From the NCBI RefSeq assembly GCF_042697365.1, contig NZ_CP137604.1: a stretch of 64,000 nt of DNA. One strand, given 5' to 3'. Positions 45,625 through 53,997 of this stretch are shown here, in pieces. The translations under genes were made by a program, and so were the position numbers. Position 1 is the stretch's first letter, and each line of letters starts with the position of its first letter. Under the pieces are notes generated by a model. It was not told the origin of the DNA, ran no database searches, and saw only the letters and a program-made list of their open reading frames with translations. The stretch comes from Brucella pseudintermedia. GTDB taxonomy: Bacteria; Pseudomonadota; Alphaproteobacteria; Rhizobiales; Rhizobiaceae.

Positions 45625-47076
45625 ATGCTCGCTTTGAAAGACCCTTCGCTGCTCAAATCGCAATGCCTTGTTGACGGGCGCTGGATAGACGCCACGGACG
45701 GCGCCAAGATCGACGTGACCAACCCGGCAGACGGTTCGGTCATCGCCACGGTTCCTTCCCTTTCTGTCGCGACCATCAAGGAAGCCATCGACGCTTCCGC
45801 CAAGGCTTTCCCGGCATGGGCCGCCAGGACGGCCAAGGAACGCGCGGCAGTCTTGCGCAAATGGTTTGACCTTATCGTTGCCAATGCGGACGACATCGCT
45901 CTTATCATGACATCCGAACAGGGCAAGCCGCTTGCTGAAGCGCGCGGCGAGGTTCTTTATGCGGCATCCTTCATTGAGTGGTTCGCTGAAGAGGCAAAGC
46001 GCGTCTATGGCGACACCATCCCTGCCCCGCAGTCCGGGCAGCGCCTGACCGTCATCCGCCAGCCGGTCGGCGTGACGGCAGCCATTACCCCCTGGAACTT
46101 CCCGGCTGCGATGATAACCCGCAAGGCAGCGCCTGCTCTTGCCGCCGGCTGCACCATGATCGTTCGCCCTGCGGATCTGACGCCACTCACTGCCCTTGCG
46201 CTCGGCGTTCTCGCCGAAAAGGCCGGCATCCCGGCAGGCGTCCTGCAGATCGTCACCGGCAAGGCCCGCGAAATCGGCGCGGAGCTGACGAGCAATGAAA
46301 CCGTACGCAAGCTCTCCTTCACCGGATCGACGGAAGTTGGCCGCTTGCTGATGGCGCAGTGCGCCCCGACTATCAAGCGCATCTCGTTGGAACTCGGCGG
46401 CAACGCGCCGTTCATCGTGTTCGACGATGCCGATCTCGATGCCGCCGTTGATGGCGCCATGATTTCCAAATACCGCAATGCGGGCCAGACCTGTGTCTGC
46501 GCCAACCGCATCTATGTGCAGCGCGGAATTTACGACAAGTTTGCCGAAAAGCTCGCGGCCAAGGTCAAGGAACTCAAGGTCGGCAAGGGCACCGAACCGG
46601 GTGTCGTCATCGGCCCGATGATCGAGGCGAAAGCCATCACGAAGGTCAAGGCACATATTGACGATGCCGTTTCCAAGGGCGCGAAGCTTATCACCGGCGG
46701 CAAGGAACTGGGCGGCCTGTTCTTTGAACCCGGCGTGCTTACGGGCGTGACCCCGGACATGATCGTGGCCAAGGAAGAGACTTTTGGCCCGCTGGCTCCG
46801 CTCTTTGCCTTCGATACGGAAGAAGAAGTCATTGCCATGGCCAATGACACGATCTTCGGTCTGGCCGCTTATTTCTATACGGAGAATTTCAGCCGCGCGA
46901 TTCGTGTCAGCGAAGGGCTGGAATACGGGATGGTCGGCCACAATACCGGCCTGATCTCGAACGAAGTCGCGCCTTTTGGCGGCGTGAAACAGTCGGGCCT
47001 CGGCCGTGAAGGTTCCAAATACGGCATCGAGGAATATCTCGAAACCAAATATATTTGCAGCGCCTACAAGCGCTAG
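45625..47076 (+). CDS. gabD: Succinate-semialdehyde dehydrogenase, NAD(P)-dependent
   Basis: A 483-residue aldehyde dehydrogenase, equal in length to GabD. Marks are ITPWNFPAAMITRK, FTGSTEVGRLL, the general base in LELGGN (Glu256), the nucleophile in NAGQTCVCANR (Cys290) and the PFGGVKQSGLGREGS end. It would oxidise succinate semialdehyde to succinate, the last step of the GABA shunt. The usual cofactor-contact KPA appears as RPA (Arg181), which may shift cofactor preference. The related glutarate-semialdehyde dehydrogenase is the main alternative. It is divergent from an IclR regulator. Confidence 0.88.
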   Translation: MLALKDPSLLKSQCLVDGRWIDATDGAKIDVTNPADGSVIATVPSLSVATIKEAIDASAKAFPAWAARTAKERAAVLRKWFDLIVANADDIALIMTSEQGKPLAEARGEVLYAASFIEWFAEEAKRVYGDTIPAPQSGQRLTVIRQPVGVTAAITPWNFPAAMITRKAAPALAAGCTMIVRPADLTPLTALALGVLAEKAGIPAGVLQIVTGKAREIGAELTSNETVRKLSFTGSTEVGRLLMAQCAPTIKRISLELGGNAPFIVFDDADLDAAVDGAMISKYRNAGQTCVCANRIYVQRGIYDKFAEKLAAKVKELKVGKGTEPGVVIGPMIEAKAITKVKAHIDDAVSKGAKLITGGKELGGLFFEPGVLTGVTPDMIVAKEETFGPLAPLFAFDTEEEVIAMANDTIFGLAAYFYTENFSRAIRVSEGLEYGMVGHNTGLISNEVAPFGGVKQSGLGREGSKYGIEEYLETKYICSAYKR

Positions 47077-47119
47077 CAACACTGCTTTCCATACCGTTCC
47101 CCCGAAAGCAGTATCAAAG

Positions 47120-47152
47120 AAGGCGGCGCGCATTGTTCGCGCCGTCTTTTTT
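47120..47152 (+). terminator. Terminator after gabD
   Basis: AGGCGGCGCG (47121-47130) pairs with CGCGCCGTCT across an ATTGTT loop, with one G-U pair, followed by a TTTTTT run. It separates gabD from the membrane-protein gene that begins at 47209. Confidence 0.85.
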
Positions 47153-47208
47153 ATTTATAGACGGTCCAACCGCAAATAGGGCTTGGGCCAAGGAATTCCG
47201 GAAAATAT

Positions 47209-47799
47209 ATGCTGCGCCGCCTTTACGACTGGACGATTTCGCTTGCCGCAAGAAAATCCGCCGAATGGTGGCTTGCCATCATTGCCTTTGTGGAAAGCTC
47301 GGTCTTCCTTGTTCCCGCCGACGTCCTCTTCCTGCCTATGGCGCTTGCCCGCCCCAAACGCGCCTGGCGCTATGCTTTCATCGCGACGGTTTCTTCCGTC
47401 CTCGGGGGCATTGCGGGCTGGTATCTCGGCTATCACGCCTATGAGCAGATCGCCAAGCCGGTGCTCGAAATGTATGGCAAGCTGGACACGTTCGAGCAAT
47501 TGCGCGGCACGACCAGCGCCGATGCGATCCTGCTGATGCTGATTACCTCCGGCCTCGCCCATCTGCCGCCGATCAAGGTGGTGACGATCCTGTCGGGTGC
47601 GGCCGGCATCAATATCTGGCTGTTCATTGCATCGGCCATCGTTGCGCGCGGAGCGCGTTTCTATTTTCTGGCCTGGCTGCTGCGCCGTTACGGCGAACCG
47701 ATCCGCGACTTCATCGAAAAGCGCCTCGGCCTGATCGCAAGTCTCGTCGCTGTGGCCTTGATCGCGCTCTTCTTTGCTGTGAAATATCTTCATGCCTGA
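47209..47799 (+). CDS. YqaA/DedA-related inner-membrane protein
   Basis: A 196-residue membrane protein with about five hydrophobic segments and the SNARE-associated/DedA-type core: FVESSVFLVPADVLFLPMAL (about 28-47) and a GGIAGWYLGYHAYEQIAKPV stretch. DedA proteins help move lipids or maintain membrane potential. The short YqaA branch fits this length. Alone in its transcript as far as visible, between gabD and dsbB. Confidence 0.82.
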   Translation: MLRRLYDWTISLAARKSAEWWLAIIAFVESSVFLVPADVLFLPMALARPKRAWRYAFIATVSSVLGGIAGWYLGYHAYEQIAKPVLEMYGKLDTFEQLRGTTSADAILLMLITSGLAHLPPIKVVTILSGAAGINIWLFIASAIVARGARFYFLAWLLRRYGEPIRDFIEKRLGLIASLVAVALIALFFAVKYLHA

Positions 47800-47890
47800 G
47801 CGGTTCGCCCAATCCCGGTCAAAATAAATTGCTTGGAGACAAGCCAGCTGTTTGCCTTAAGAATAAGAGAGCCTTTCCAAGGAATCCCAT

Positions 47891-48415
47891 ATGGCGTTTG
47901 CACTCAATAATCCGGTCGGCAAGGTACAGGCATGGACCGCAGGCATAATGGCCATTGGCCTTGCCGCAACCGTCGGTACGGCACTGGGCTTCGAGCATCT
48001 GGCTGGCTTCATGCCCTGCAAGCTCTGCCTCGAACAACGCACGCCTTATTATATCGGCGTCCCAGTTCTGGCGGCGGCGTGGATCTCCTGTGGCCTGAAA
48101 TGGCCTGCGATCCTGACGCGCGGCCTGATCCTGATCGGCGCTCTGCTGATGACCTACGGTCTGGCGCTCGCTGCCTATCATACCGGCGTCGAGCTGAAAT
48201 ACTGGCCCGGCCCGATCGATTGCAGCGCCGCGACGATGAAGGTCACGCTCGATGCGGGCAACCTCCTTAGCGATCTCAATTCCACGCGCCCACCCGCATG
48301 TGACAGCGCGCCGGGCTACTTCCTCGGCCTGTCCTTTGCCGGATGGAACGTCGTCGCAAGCCTGTTCTTTGCAGCTATCGGCTACTACGGCGCTTTTGCA
48401 AAAAGTGGGAAGTGA
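47891..48415 (+). CDS. dsbB: Disulfide bond formation protein B
   Basis: A 174-residue protein with four membrane helices. The first periplasmic pair is Cys43-Cys46 in MPCKLCLEQRTPYY, and the second is Cys111 and Cys137 (PIDCS, PPACDS). DsbB reoxidises DsbA and passes electrons to quinones. The QR residues after the first pair, which contact quinone, are present. No dsbA lies in the window. Confidence 0.92.
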   Translation: MAFALNNPVGKVQAWTAGIMAIGLAATVGTALGFEHLAGFMPCKLCLEQRTPYYIGVPVLAAAWISCGLKWPAILTRGLILIGALLMTYGLALAAYHTGVELKYWPGPIDCSAATMKVTLDAGNLLSDLNSTRPPACDSAPGYFLGLSFAGWNVVASLFFAAIGYYGAFAKSGK

Positions 48416-48496
48416 GAGCGGGAACTGTAGGGGCTGTTTCTTCTTTTATCGCACGTGGTTATCGCAAAACCGCTGCGCATTTTTGCGCAACATGCT

Positions 48497-49069
48497 TTAC
48501 GGCTCCAGTTCGACGTCCCAGTAAAGGAAGTCGAGCCAGCTGTCGTGCAGATGGTTGGGCGGAAAGAGGCGACCATTATTGTGCAGGTCCTGCACGGTCG
48601 GCATGACCGGCTTCTGGCGCGGCCACATATGCGCGACGGCGGGCATCATGCCGCCCTTGCGCAGATTGCATGGTGAGCAGGCGGCGACCACATTTTCCCA
48701 CGTCGTCTCGCCGCCATGGCAACGCGGGGTGACGTGATCGAAGGTCAGGTCATGCGGCGAGCCGCAATACTGGCACTCGAAACGATCACGCAGGAAGACG
48801 TTGAAGCGCGTGAAAGCCGGATAGCGCGGCGGCTTCACATAATCCTTCAGGCAGATGACGCTTGGAACGCGCATCGAGAACGAGGGCGAGGATACGATGT
48901 GATCATATTCCGCCACGATATTCACGCGTTCGAGAAACACCGCCTTGATCGCATCCTGCCAGGACCAGAGCGACAGGGGATAATAGCTGAGCGGTCGGTA
49001 ATCCGCATTCAGAACCAGCGCGGGCAAGCCACTGGTCGAGACGGTTCTGGGCGAGACGGCAACAGTCAA
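48497..49069 (-). CDS. HNH endonuclease-domain protein
   Basis: A 190-residue protein with a C-terminal HNH nuclease domain: CQYCGSPHDLTFDHVTPRCHGG (partly quoted as FDHVTPRCHGG), then WENVVAACSPCNLRKGG. Two CxxC pairs bind structural zinc. The N-terminal LPALVLNADYRPLSYYPLSL is typical of a conserved chromosomal HNH protein of alphaproteobacteria. I chose a TTG start at 49069, because AAGGAGGTG lies just upstream; the longer frame to 49156 lacks any such site. Cellular role not known. Confidence 0.88.
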   Translation of the reverse strand: MTVAVSPRTVSTSGLPALVLNADYRPLSYYPLSLWSWQDAIKAVFLERVNIVAEYDHIVSSPSFSMRVPSVICLKDYVKPPRYPAFTRFNVFLRDRFECQYCGSPHDLTFDHVTPRCHGGETTWENVVAACSPCNLRKGGMMPAVAHMWPRQKPVMPTVQDLHNNGRLFPPNHLHDSWLDFLYWDVELEP

Positions 49070-49325
49070 GGGCGCACCTCCTTCAGAGCAACTCCGAAAA
49101 AGGGCGAAATGGCTCTCCATGCGGAATTGCGCTTCATCGAAGCGCCGCGCGTCCATTTTGGGCGCAACAACGACGCTCCAACCTCGCGAGGACGGGACTG
49201 CAATCAGCAGAAAATCAAGCTTCTGCGAATCGAAATTCCATCATCAGCTGATGCAGATAATGTAAGCCCGACGTGACAGGATTGTGAAGCGGAAACGCAT
49301 TTACGCTTCTGGAAACACGCAAGAT

Positions 49326-49985
49326 TTACAGAAGCGGCGCGGCTTCGCGGCCCTTGATGGCGGCATAATAGGCCCAGAACAATCGCGCCGCCACGCCGCG
49401 CCACGGCGCCCAGTCTTCCGCCAGCTTGCGAAGGGCTGCAGCATCGGGCCGGGACGCATGGGCGAAGGCGTGGCCGACAGCCGTCTGCAACGCCACATCG
49501 CCAGCCGGAAATATGTCCGGATGACCGGCGGAAAACAGAAGATAGACTTCCGCCGTCCACGGGCCGATGCCCTTGATCGCCGTCATTGCGGCAATCGCTT
49601 CCTCAGCCGGCAGATCACAAAGTTCGTGCAGGTCCAGAGCACCTTCGGCAAGTGCCTGGCTCACGGCCAGAAGCGTTCTTTGCTTCGGACGCGACAGGCC
49701 GGCAAAGCGCCACGCCTCCTCCCCGCCCGCAATATAGGCTTCGGGCGTCAGCGGATCGATTGCCTGTTTCAGCCGCGCCCAGATTGCGGCAGCACTAACG
49801 GTCGAAACCTGCTGCGCGACAATGATGGAGGCGAGGCTTTCAAATCCGGGTTCGGACCGGCGCAGCGGCACCGCATGGGAGCGGGCGCGAATATCGGCGA
49901 GCCGCGTGTCAGCAAGAACCAGCGCCTCCAGTCCCGCCTCGATATCGCCCAATGTATCGATCCGCCGCATCCCATGACCTTTCAT
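49326..49985 (-). CDS. DNA-3-methyladenine glycosylase II, AlkA-like (HhH-GPD)
   Basis: A roughly 219-residue base-excision glycosylase. The fold is read from SLASIIVAQQVSTVSAAAIW (about 64-83), the helix-hairpin-helix in IKGIGPWTAEVYLLFSAG, and the catalytic aspartate shortly after it (PDIFPAGDVALQ). It removes alkylated purines from DNA. The start is uncertain: ATG at 49985, 49970 (better ribosome-binding-site spacing) or 50024. It is divergent from gluQ by a small gap. Confidence 0.87.
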   Translation of the reverse strand: MKGHGMRRIDTLGDIEAGLEALVLADTRLADIRARSHAVPLRRSEPGFESLASIIVAQQVSTVSAAAIWARLKQAIDPLTPEAYIAGGEEAWRFAGLSRPKQRTLLAVSQALAEGALDLHELCDLPAEEAIAAMTAIKGIGPWTAEVYLLFSAGHPDIFPAGDVALQTAVGHAFAHASRPDAAALRKLAEDWAPWRGVAARLFWAYYAAIKGREAAPLL

Positions 49986-50045
49986 TCTCCCGGCGCACAA
50001 CGTACCAATGGAATCAGATGACATTCAACTGACAATAAGCTTGCC

Positions 50046-50921
50046 ATGACCGTACCCATCTTCCGCTTTGCTCCCAGTCCCAATGGCCAGTTGCATCTCG
50101 GTCATGCCTATTCTGCCCTCCTCAATGCGGACATGGCGGCAAGGAGCAACGGACGATTCCTGCTGCGCATGGAAGATATCGACACGGCGCGCTGCACGCC
50201 TGCGCTGGAACAGGGCATTTATGACGATCTCGGCTGGCTTGGCCTGACCTGGGAAACCCCTGTGCGCCGCCAGTCGGAACATTTTGGCGAATATCGCAAC
50301 GCCCTCACCAAACTTGCCGACAAGGGCCTTGTCTATCCGGCTTTCCTTAGCCGGGGTGAGGTTCGCGAGCGGATTGGCGAAGCGCTCGCCAAGGGCGAGG
50401 AATGGCCGTCCGACCCGGACGGCACGCCGCTCTATCCGCAGGGCGAACGCGACCTGACCGAAAAGGAACAGATGGAGCGTATCGCCTCGGGCGTGCCTTA
50501 TGCCTGGCGGCTCAACATGGACAAGGCGCTGGAAGCCGCAGGCGAACCGCTGGCATGGAACGACAGCGGTGCGGGTCCGGATGGCGAAACGGGAAAGATC
50601 GCTGCCGATCCGTCCCGATGGGGCGACGTGGTGATTGCGCGCAAGGACACGCCAACCAGCTATCATCTCTCCGTTGTGGTGGACGATGCCCTGCAAGGCA
50701 TCACCCATGTCGTGCGCGGGCGCGATCTGTTTCACGCGACCTCCGTGCACCGGCTTCTGCAGAAGCTTCTCGGCCTGCCGGAGCCGCTCTATCACCACCA
50801 CGATCTGGTGCTGGGCGACGATGGATTGAAGCTGTCAAAGAGCCGGAAGGATACGGCGCTCGCATCGCTGAGGGAGCAGGGCTTTACGCCTGACGACATT
50901 CGCGCCAAGCTCAAGCTCTGA
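50046..50921 (+). CDS. gluQ: Glutamyl-Q tRNA(Asp) synthetase
   Basis: A 291-residue class I synthetase fragment-like enzyme: FAPSPNGQLHLGHAYSAL (HIGH motif at 17-20), the DIDTARC stretch and LKLSKSRKD (KMSKS-type). It lacks the anticodon-binding half of GltX, which defines GluQ. The enzyme attaches glutamate to the queuosine base of tRNA-Asp. The tRNA-binding and zinc region is replaced by a longer insertion between residues 120 and 190. Confidence 0.93.
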   Translation: MTVPIFRFAPSPNGQLHLGHAYSALLNADMAARSNGRFLLRMEDIDTARCTPALEQGIYDDLGWLGLTWETPVRRQSEHFGEYRNALTKLADKGLVYPAFLSRGEVRERIGEALAKGEEWPSDPDGTPLYPQGERDLTEKEQMERIASGVPYAWRLNMDKALEAAGEPLAWNDSGAGPDGETGKIAADPSRWGDVVIARKDTPTSYHLSVVVDDALQGITHVVRGRDLFHATSVHRLLQKLLGLPEPLYHHHDLVLGDDGLKLSKSRKDTALASLREQGFTPDDIRAKLKL

Positions 50922-51058
50922 AATGATTTTCGCCGCAGCGTCACAGATGATGTGCCCGCGCGCCGATTGACGAAAGCGCCCTGAAACGGTTGATAGGCGG
51001 CATGGAGCCGCATTGAAAAATGCGGCAGTGCATTCGTTTTTCTGAAGGAGGCCGAGCA

Positions 51059-53230
51059 ATGAGCAATTACGTCGAAATCGAAGGTTTGCGTGTTGCCCCC
51101 GAACTGGTGGAATTTCTGGCCAATGAGGCCGCGCCCGGCACCGGCGTGGAACCGGAAAAGTTCTGGAAGGGCCTTGCCGCCATCATCCGCGATCTCGCGC
51201 CGAAGAACCGCGCCCTCCTTGCCAAGCGCGACGACCTGCAAGCCAAGATTGACGCCTGGTACAAGCAGCACCGCGACACGGGCTACAGCCAGGCTGACTA
51301 TCAGCAGTTCCTGAAGGACATCGGCTATCTCCTGCCGGAAGGCGGGGAGTTCAAGGTTTCGACCGCCAATGTCGATCCGGAAATCACCCATATCGCCGGT
51401 CCGCAGCTCGTCGTTCCGGTCATGAACGCCCGCTATGCGCTGAACGCCGCCAATGCGCGCTGGGGCTCCCTCTACGATGCGCTCTATGGCACCGATGCCA
51501 TTTCCGAAGCCGATGGCGCGGAAAAGGGCAAGGGCTACAATCCGAAGCGCGGCGAGAAGGTCATCGCCTGGGCAAAGAACTTCCTCGACGAAAGCGCGCC
51601 GCTCGCCGCCGGCAAGTGGGCCAATGTCGCCGGTCTCGCAATCAAGGACGGCAAGCTTGAAATCAGGCTCGCCGACGGTTCGGCAACCGCGTTGAAGGAT
51701 GAAAGCCAGTTCAAGGGCTATAATGGCGATGCCGCCCGCCCGACAAACGTGCTTCTTGCCAAGAACAACATGCATGTCGATATCGTCGTCAATGCCGACC
51801 ATCCGATCGGCAAGACCGATCCGGCGCATATTGCCGACATGGTTCTGGAATCGGCCATCAGCACGATCCAGGATTGCGAGGATTCGATTGCTGCCGTCGA
51901 CGCCGAAGACAAGGTTGCCGTCTATCGCAACTGGCTCGGCCTGATGAACGGCAAGCTGGAAGATACGTTCGAGAAGAACGGCAAGCAGATGACGCGCCGC
52001 CTCAACGGCGATCGCACTTACAAGGCCGCCGACGGTTCCGACCTGACGCTCAAGGGCCGTTCGCTGATGCTGGTGCGCAATGTCGGCCACCTGATGACCA
52101 ACCCGGCCATTCTCGACGCCGAAGGCAATGAAGTGCCGGAAGGCATCATGGATGCGGCCTTCACCAGCCTCATCGCGCTGCATGATATCGGCCCCAATGG
52201 CCGCCACATGAATTCGCGCGAAGGCTCCGTCTATATCGTCAAGCCAAAGATGCACGGTCCGGAAGAAGTGGCTTTCGCCAACGAGCTTTTCACCCGCACG
52301 GAAGAAATGCTCGGCATGGAGCCGAACACCCTCAAGATGGGTGTGATGGATGAAGAACGCCGCACGACCGTCAATCTCAAGGAAGCAATCCGCGCTGCCA
52401 AGGATCGGGTCGTCTTCATCAATACCGGCTTCCTCGACCGCACCGGCGACGAAATCCACACCTCCATGGAAGCAGGCCCGATGATCCGCAAGGGCGACAT
52501 GAAGCAGGCCGCATGGATCGGCGCCTACGAACAGTGGAACGTCGATATCGGTCTGGAATGCGGCCTTTCCGGCCATGCGCAGATTGGCAAGGGCATGTGG
52601 GCGATGCCAGACATGATGGCCGCGATGCTGGAACAGAAGATCGCGCATCCGAAGGCTGGCGCCAATACCGCATGGGTGCCGTCGCCGACCGCCGCCACGC
52701 TGCATGCGACCCACTACCACCAGATCGACGTTGCCGCCGTTCAGGAAAAGCTGAAAAGCCGGCCGCGCGCCAAGCTCGACGATATCCTGTCGGTGCCGGT
52801 TGCCGTGCGCCCGAACTGGACGCCGGAAGACATCCAGAAGGAAATCGACAACAACGCTCAAGGGATTCTGGGCTATGTCGTGCGCTGGGTCGATCAGGGC
52901 GTCGGCTGCTCCAAGGTGCCGGACATCAACAATGTCGGCCTGATGGAAGACCGCGCAACGCTGCGCATTTCCGCGCAGCACATCGCCAACTGGCTCTATC
53001 ACGGTGTTGTCACGGAAGCGCAGGTGATGGAAACCATGAAGCGCATGGCCGCTGTCGTCGACAAGCAGAATGAAGGCGACCCGCTTTATCGCCCGATGGC
53101 CGCCGATTTCGACAAGTCGATTGCGTTTCAGGCTGCCTGCGATCTGGTCTTCAAGGGCCGCGAGCAGCCGAACGGCTATACCGAGCCGGTCCTGCATCGT
53201 CGCCGCCTGGAGCTGAAGGCACAGGGCTGA
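51059..53230 (+). CDS. glcB: Malate synthase G
   Basis: A 723-residue enzyme, equal in size to E. coli GlcB. The TIM-barrel core has IQDCEDSIAAVDAEDK and VMDEERRTTVNLKEAI; a later GHAQIGKGMWAMPDMM stretch and HATHYHQIDV follow, and the C-terminal plug contains the general-base aspartate region (GVGCSKVPDI). It condenses glyoxylate with acetyl-CoA to malate, completing the glyoxylate bypass. AAGGAG at 51045-51050 supports ATG 51059. No aceA is nearby. Confidence 0.96.
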   Translation: MSNYVEIEGLRVAPELVEFLANEAAPGTGVEPEKFWKGLAAIIRDLAPKNRALLAKRDDLQAKIDAWYKQHRDTGYSQADYQQFLKDIGYLLPEGGEFKVSTANVDPEITHIAGPQLVVPVMNARYALNAANARWGSLYDALYGTDAISEADGAEKGKGYNPKRGEKVIAWAKNFLDESAPLAAGKWANVAGLAIKDGKLEIRLADGSATALKDESQFKGYNGDAARPTNVLLAKNNMHVDIVVNADHPIGKTDPAHIADMVLESAISTIQDCEDSIAAVDAEDKVAVYRNWLGLMNGKLEDTFEKNGKQMTRRLNGDRTYKAADGSDLTLKGRSLMLVRNVGHLMTNPAILDAEGNEVPEGIMDAAFTSLIALHDIGPNGRHMNSREGSVYIVKPKMHGPEEVAFANELFTRTEEMLGMEPNTLKMGVMDEERRTTVNLKEAIRAAKDRVVFINTGFLDRTGDEIHTSMEAGPMIRKGDMKQAAWIGAYEQWNVDIGLECGLSGHAQIGKGMWAMPDMMAAMLEQKIAHPKAGANTAWVPSPTAATLHATHYHQIDVAAVQEKLKSRPRAKLDDILSVPVAVRPNWTPEDIQKEIDNNAQGILGYVVRWVDQGVGCSKVPDINNVGLMEDRATLRISAQHIANWLYHGVVTEAQVMETMKRMAAVVDKQNEGDPLYRPMAADFDKSIAFQAACDLVFKGREQPNGYTEPVLHRRRLELKAQG

Positions 53231-53253
53231 TTTTTTCCACTTGCAAGTGATGG

Positions 53254-53283
53254 AAAACGGCGGGAGAAAATCCCGCCGTTTTT
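53254..53283 (+). terminator. Terminator after glcB
   Basis: AACGGCGGGA and TCCCGCCGTT form a perfect 10-base stem with a short loop, followed by TTTTT. It lies 24 bases after the glcB stop codon. Confidence 0.88.
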
Positions 53284-53304
53284 CTGTTCAATAAGGCCCC
53301 TGAA

Positions 53305-53799
53305 ATGCCCCTTCTTATCCGCCATGCGACGGAAGCCGATCTCCCCGCCCTGCTCGCCATTTATAATGATGCCGTCGAAAACACGCTCGCCATCTGGAAC
53401 GAAACGCTTGTCGATCTGGAAAACCGGCGCGAATGGCTGAAAGCCCGCAACCACGACGGCTTTCCGGTGCTGGTCGCCGAGCGTGAAGGCCGGGTCGTCG
53501 GCTATGCCAGCTATGGCCCGTTCCGCCCGTTCGAGGGTTTCCGCCATTCCTCCGAGCTTTCGATCTATGTGGCAAGCGATGCGCGCGGCGGCGGCATCGG
53601 GCGCGCCCTTCTGTCCGAGCTGGTCGAGGAAGCGCGCGAACGCAAGGTGCATGTGCTGGTCGCAGGCATCGAGGCAGGCAATGCCGCCTCCATCGCCTTG
53701 CATCAATCGCAGGGCTTCGAGGATTGCGGCACCTTGAAACAGGTCGGCCAGAAATTCGGGCGCTGGCTCGACCTCACCTTCATGCAGAAGATTCTCTGA
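53305..53799 (+). CDS. GNAT acetyltransferase, phosphinothricin/methionine sulfoximine type
   Basis: A 164-residue N-acetyltransferase. The acetyl-CoA loop is DARGGGIGRALLSEL (about 92-106), and the N-terminal IRHATEADLPALLAIYNDAV with TLAIWNETLVDLENRREWL is characteristic of the Pat/Bar-MddA subgroup, which acetylates phosphinothricin or methionine sulfoximine/sulfone. GHFGF-like C-terminal text appears as VGQKFGRWLDL, with the family WLD motif. The substrate is likely a toxic amino-acid analogue, but this is by family. Confidence 0.88.
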   Translation: MPLLIRHATEADLPALLAIYNDAVENTLAIWNETLVDLENRREWLKARNHDGFPVLVAEREGRVVGYASYGPFRPFEGFRHSSELSIYVASDARGGGIGRALLSELVEEARERKVHVLVAGIEAGNAASIALHQSQGFEDCGTLKQVGQKFGRWLDLTFMQKIL

Positions 53800-53803
53800 T
53801 CGC

Positions 53804-53846
53804 AACAACAACGCCGCGTTCTCTTGCCTCGCGGCGTTGTTTTTGT
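53804..53846 (+). terminator. Terminator after the acetyltransferase gene
   Basis: AACGCCGCG (53810-53818) pairs with CGCGGCGTT (53830-53838), then a GTTTTTG tract. The loop contains a TTGCCT that could be the -35 of the next promoter (-10 TATACA at 53848-53853). Confidence 0.8.
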
Positions 53847-53857
53847 TTATACAAGCG

Positions 53858-53935
53858 CATTCGCAAGGACCCGGTGAAAGCCCGGGTGGCTCTTCTGGCC
53901 GCCTATCCGCCAGACAACGCAACAACATCCCCCAT
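53858..53935 (+). ncRNA. Candidate structured leader of the SulP transporter (sul1-like position)
   Basis: Just after the predicted transcription start the RNA folds as ACCCGG-loop-CCGGGT (53869-53886) and a GTGGC-TCTTCTG-GCCGC hairpin, followed by a GGCGGAT-like complementary stretch, before about 60 unstructured bases up to the sulP start codon. Alphaproteobacteria are known to carry the sul1 motif, a cis-regulatory RNA upstream of sulfate transporters. The position fits, but I cannot confirm the motif sequence from memory. Confidence 0.4.
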
Positions 53936-53997
53936 TCTTTACAATCGGCCATGTTGATACGGGCATTCCTGTCCGTTTTCTATTTGCGGAAAATTCA

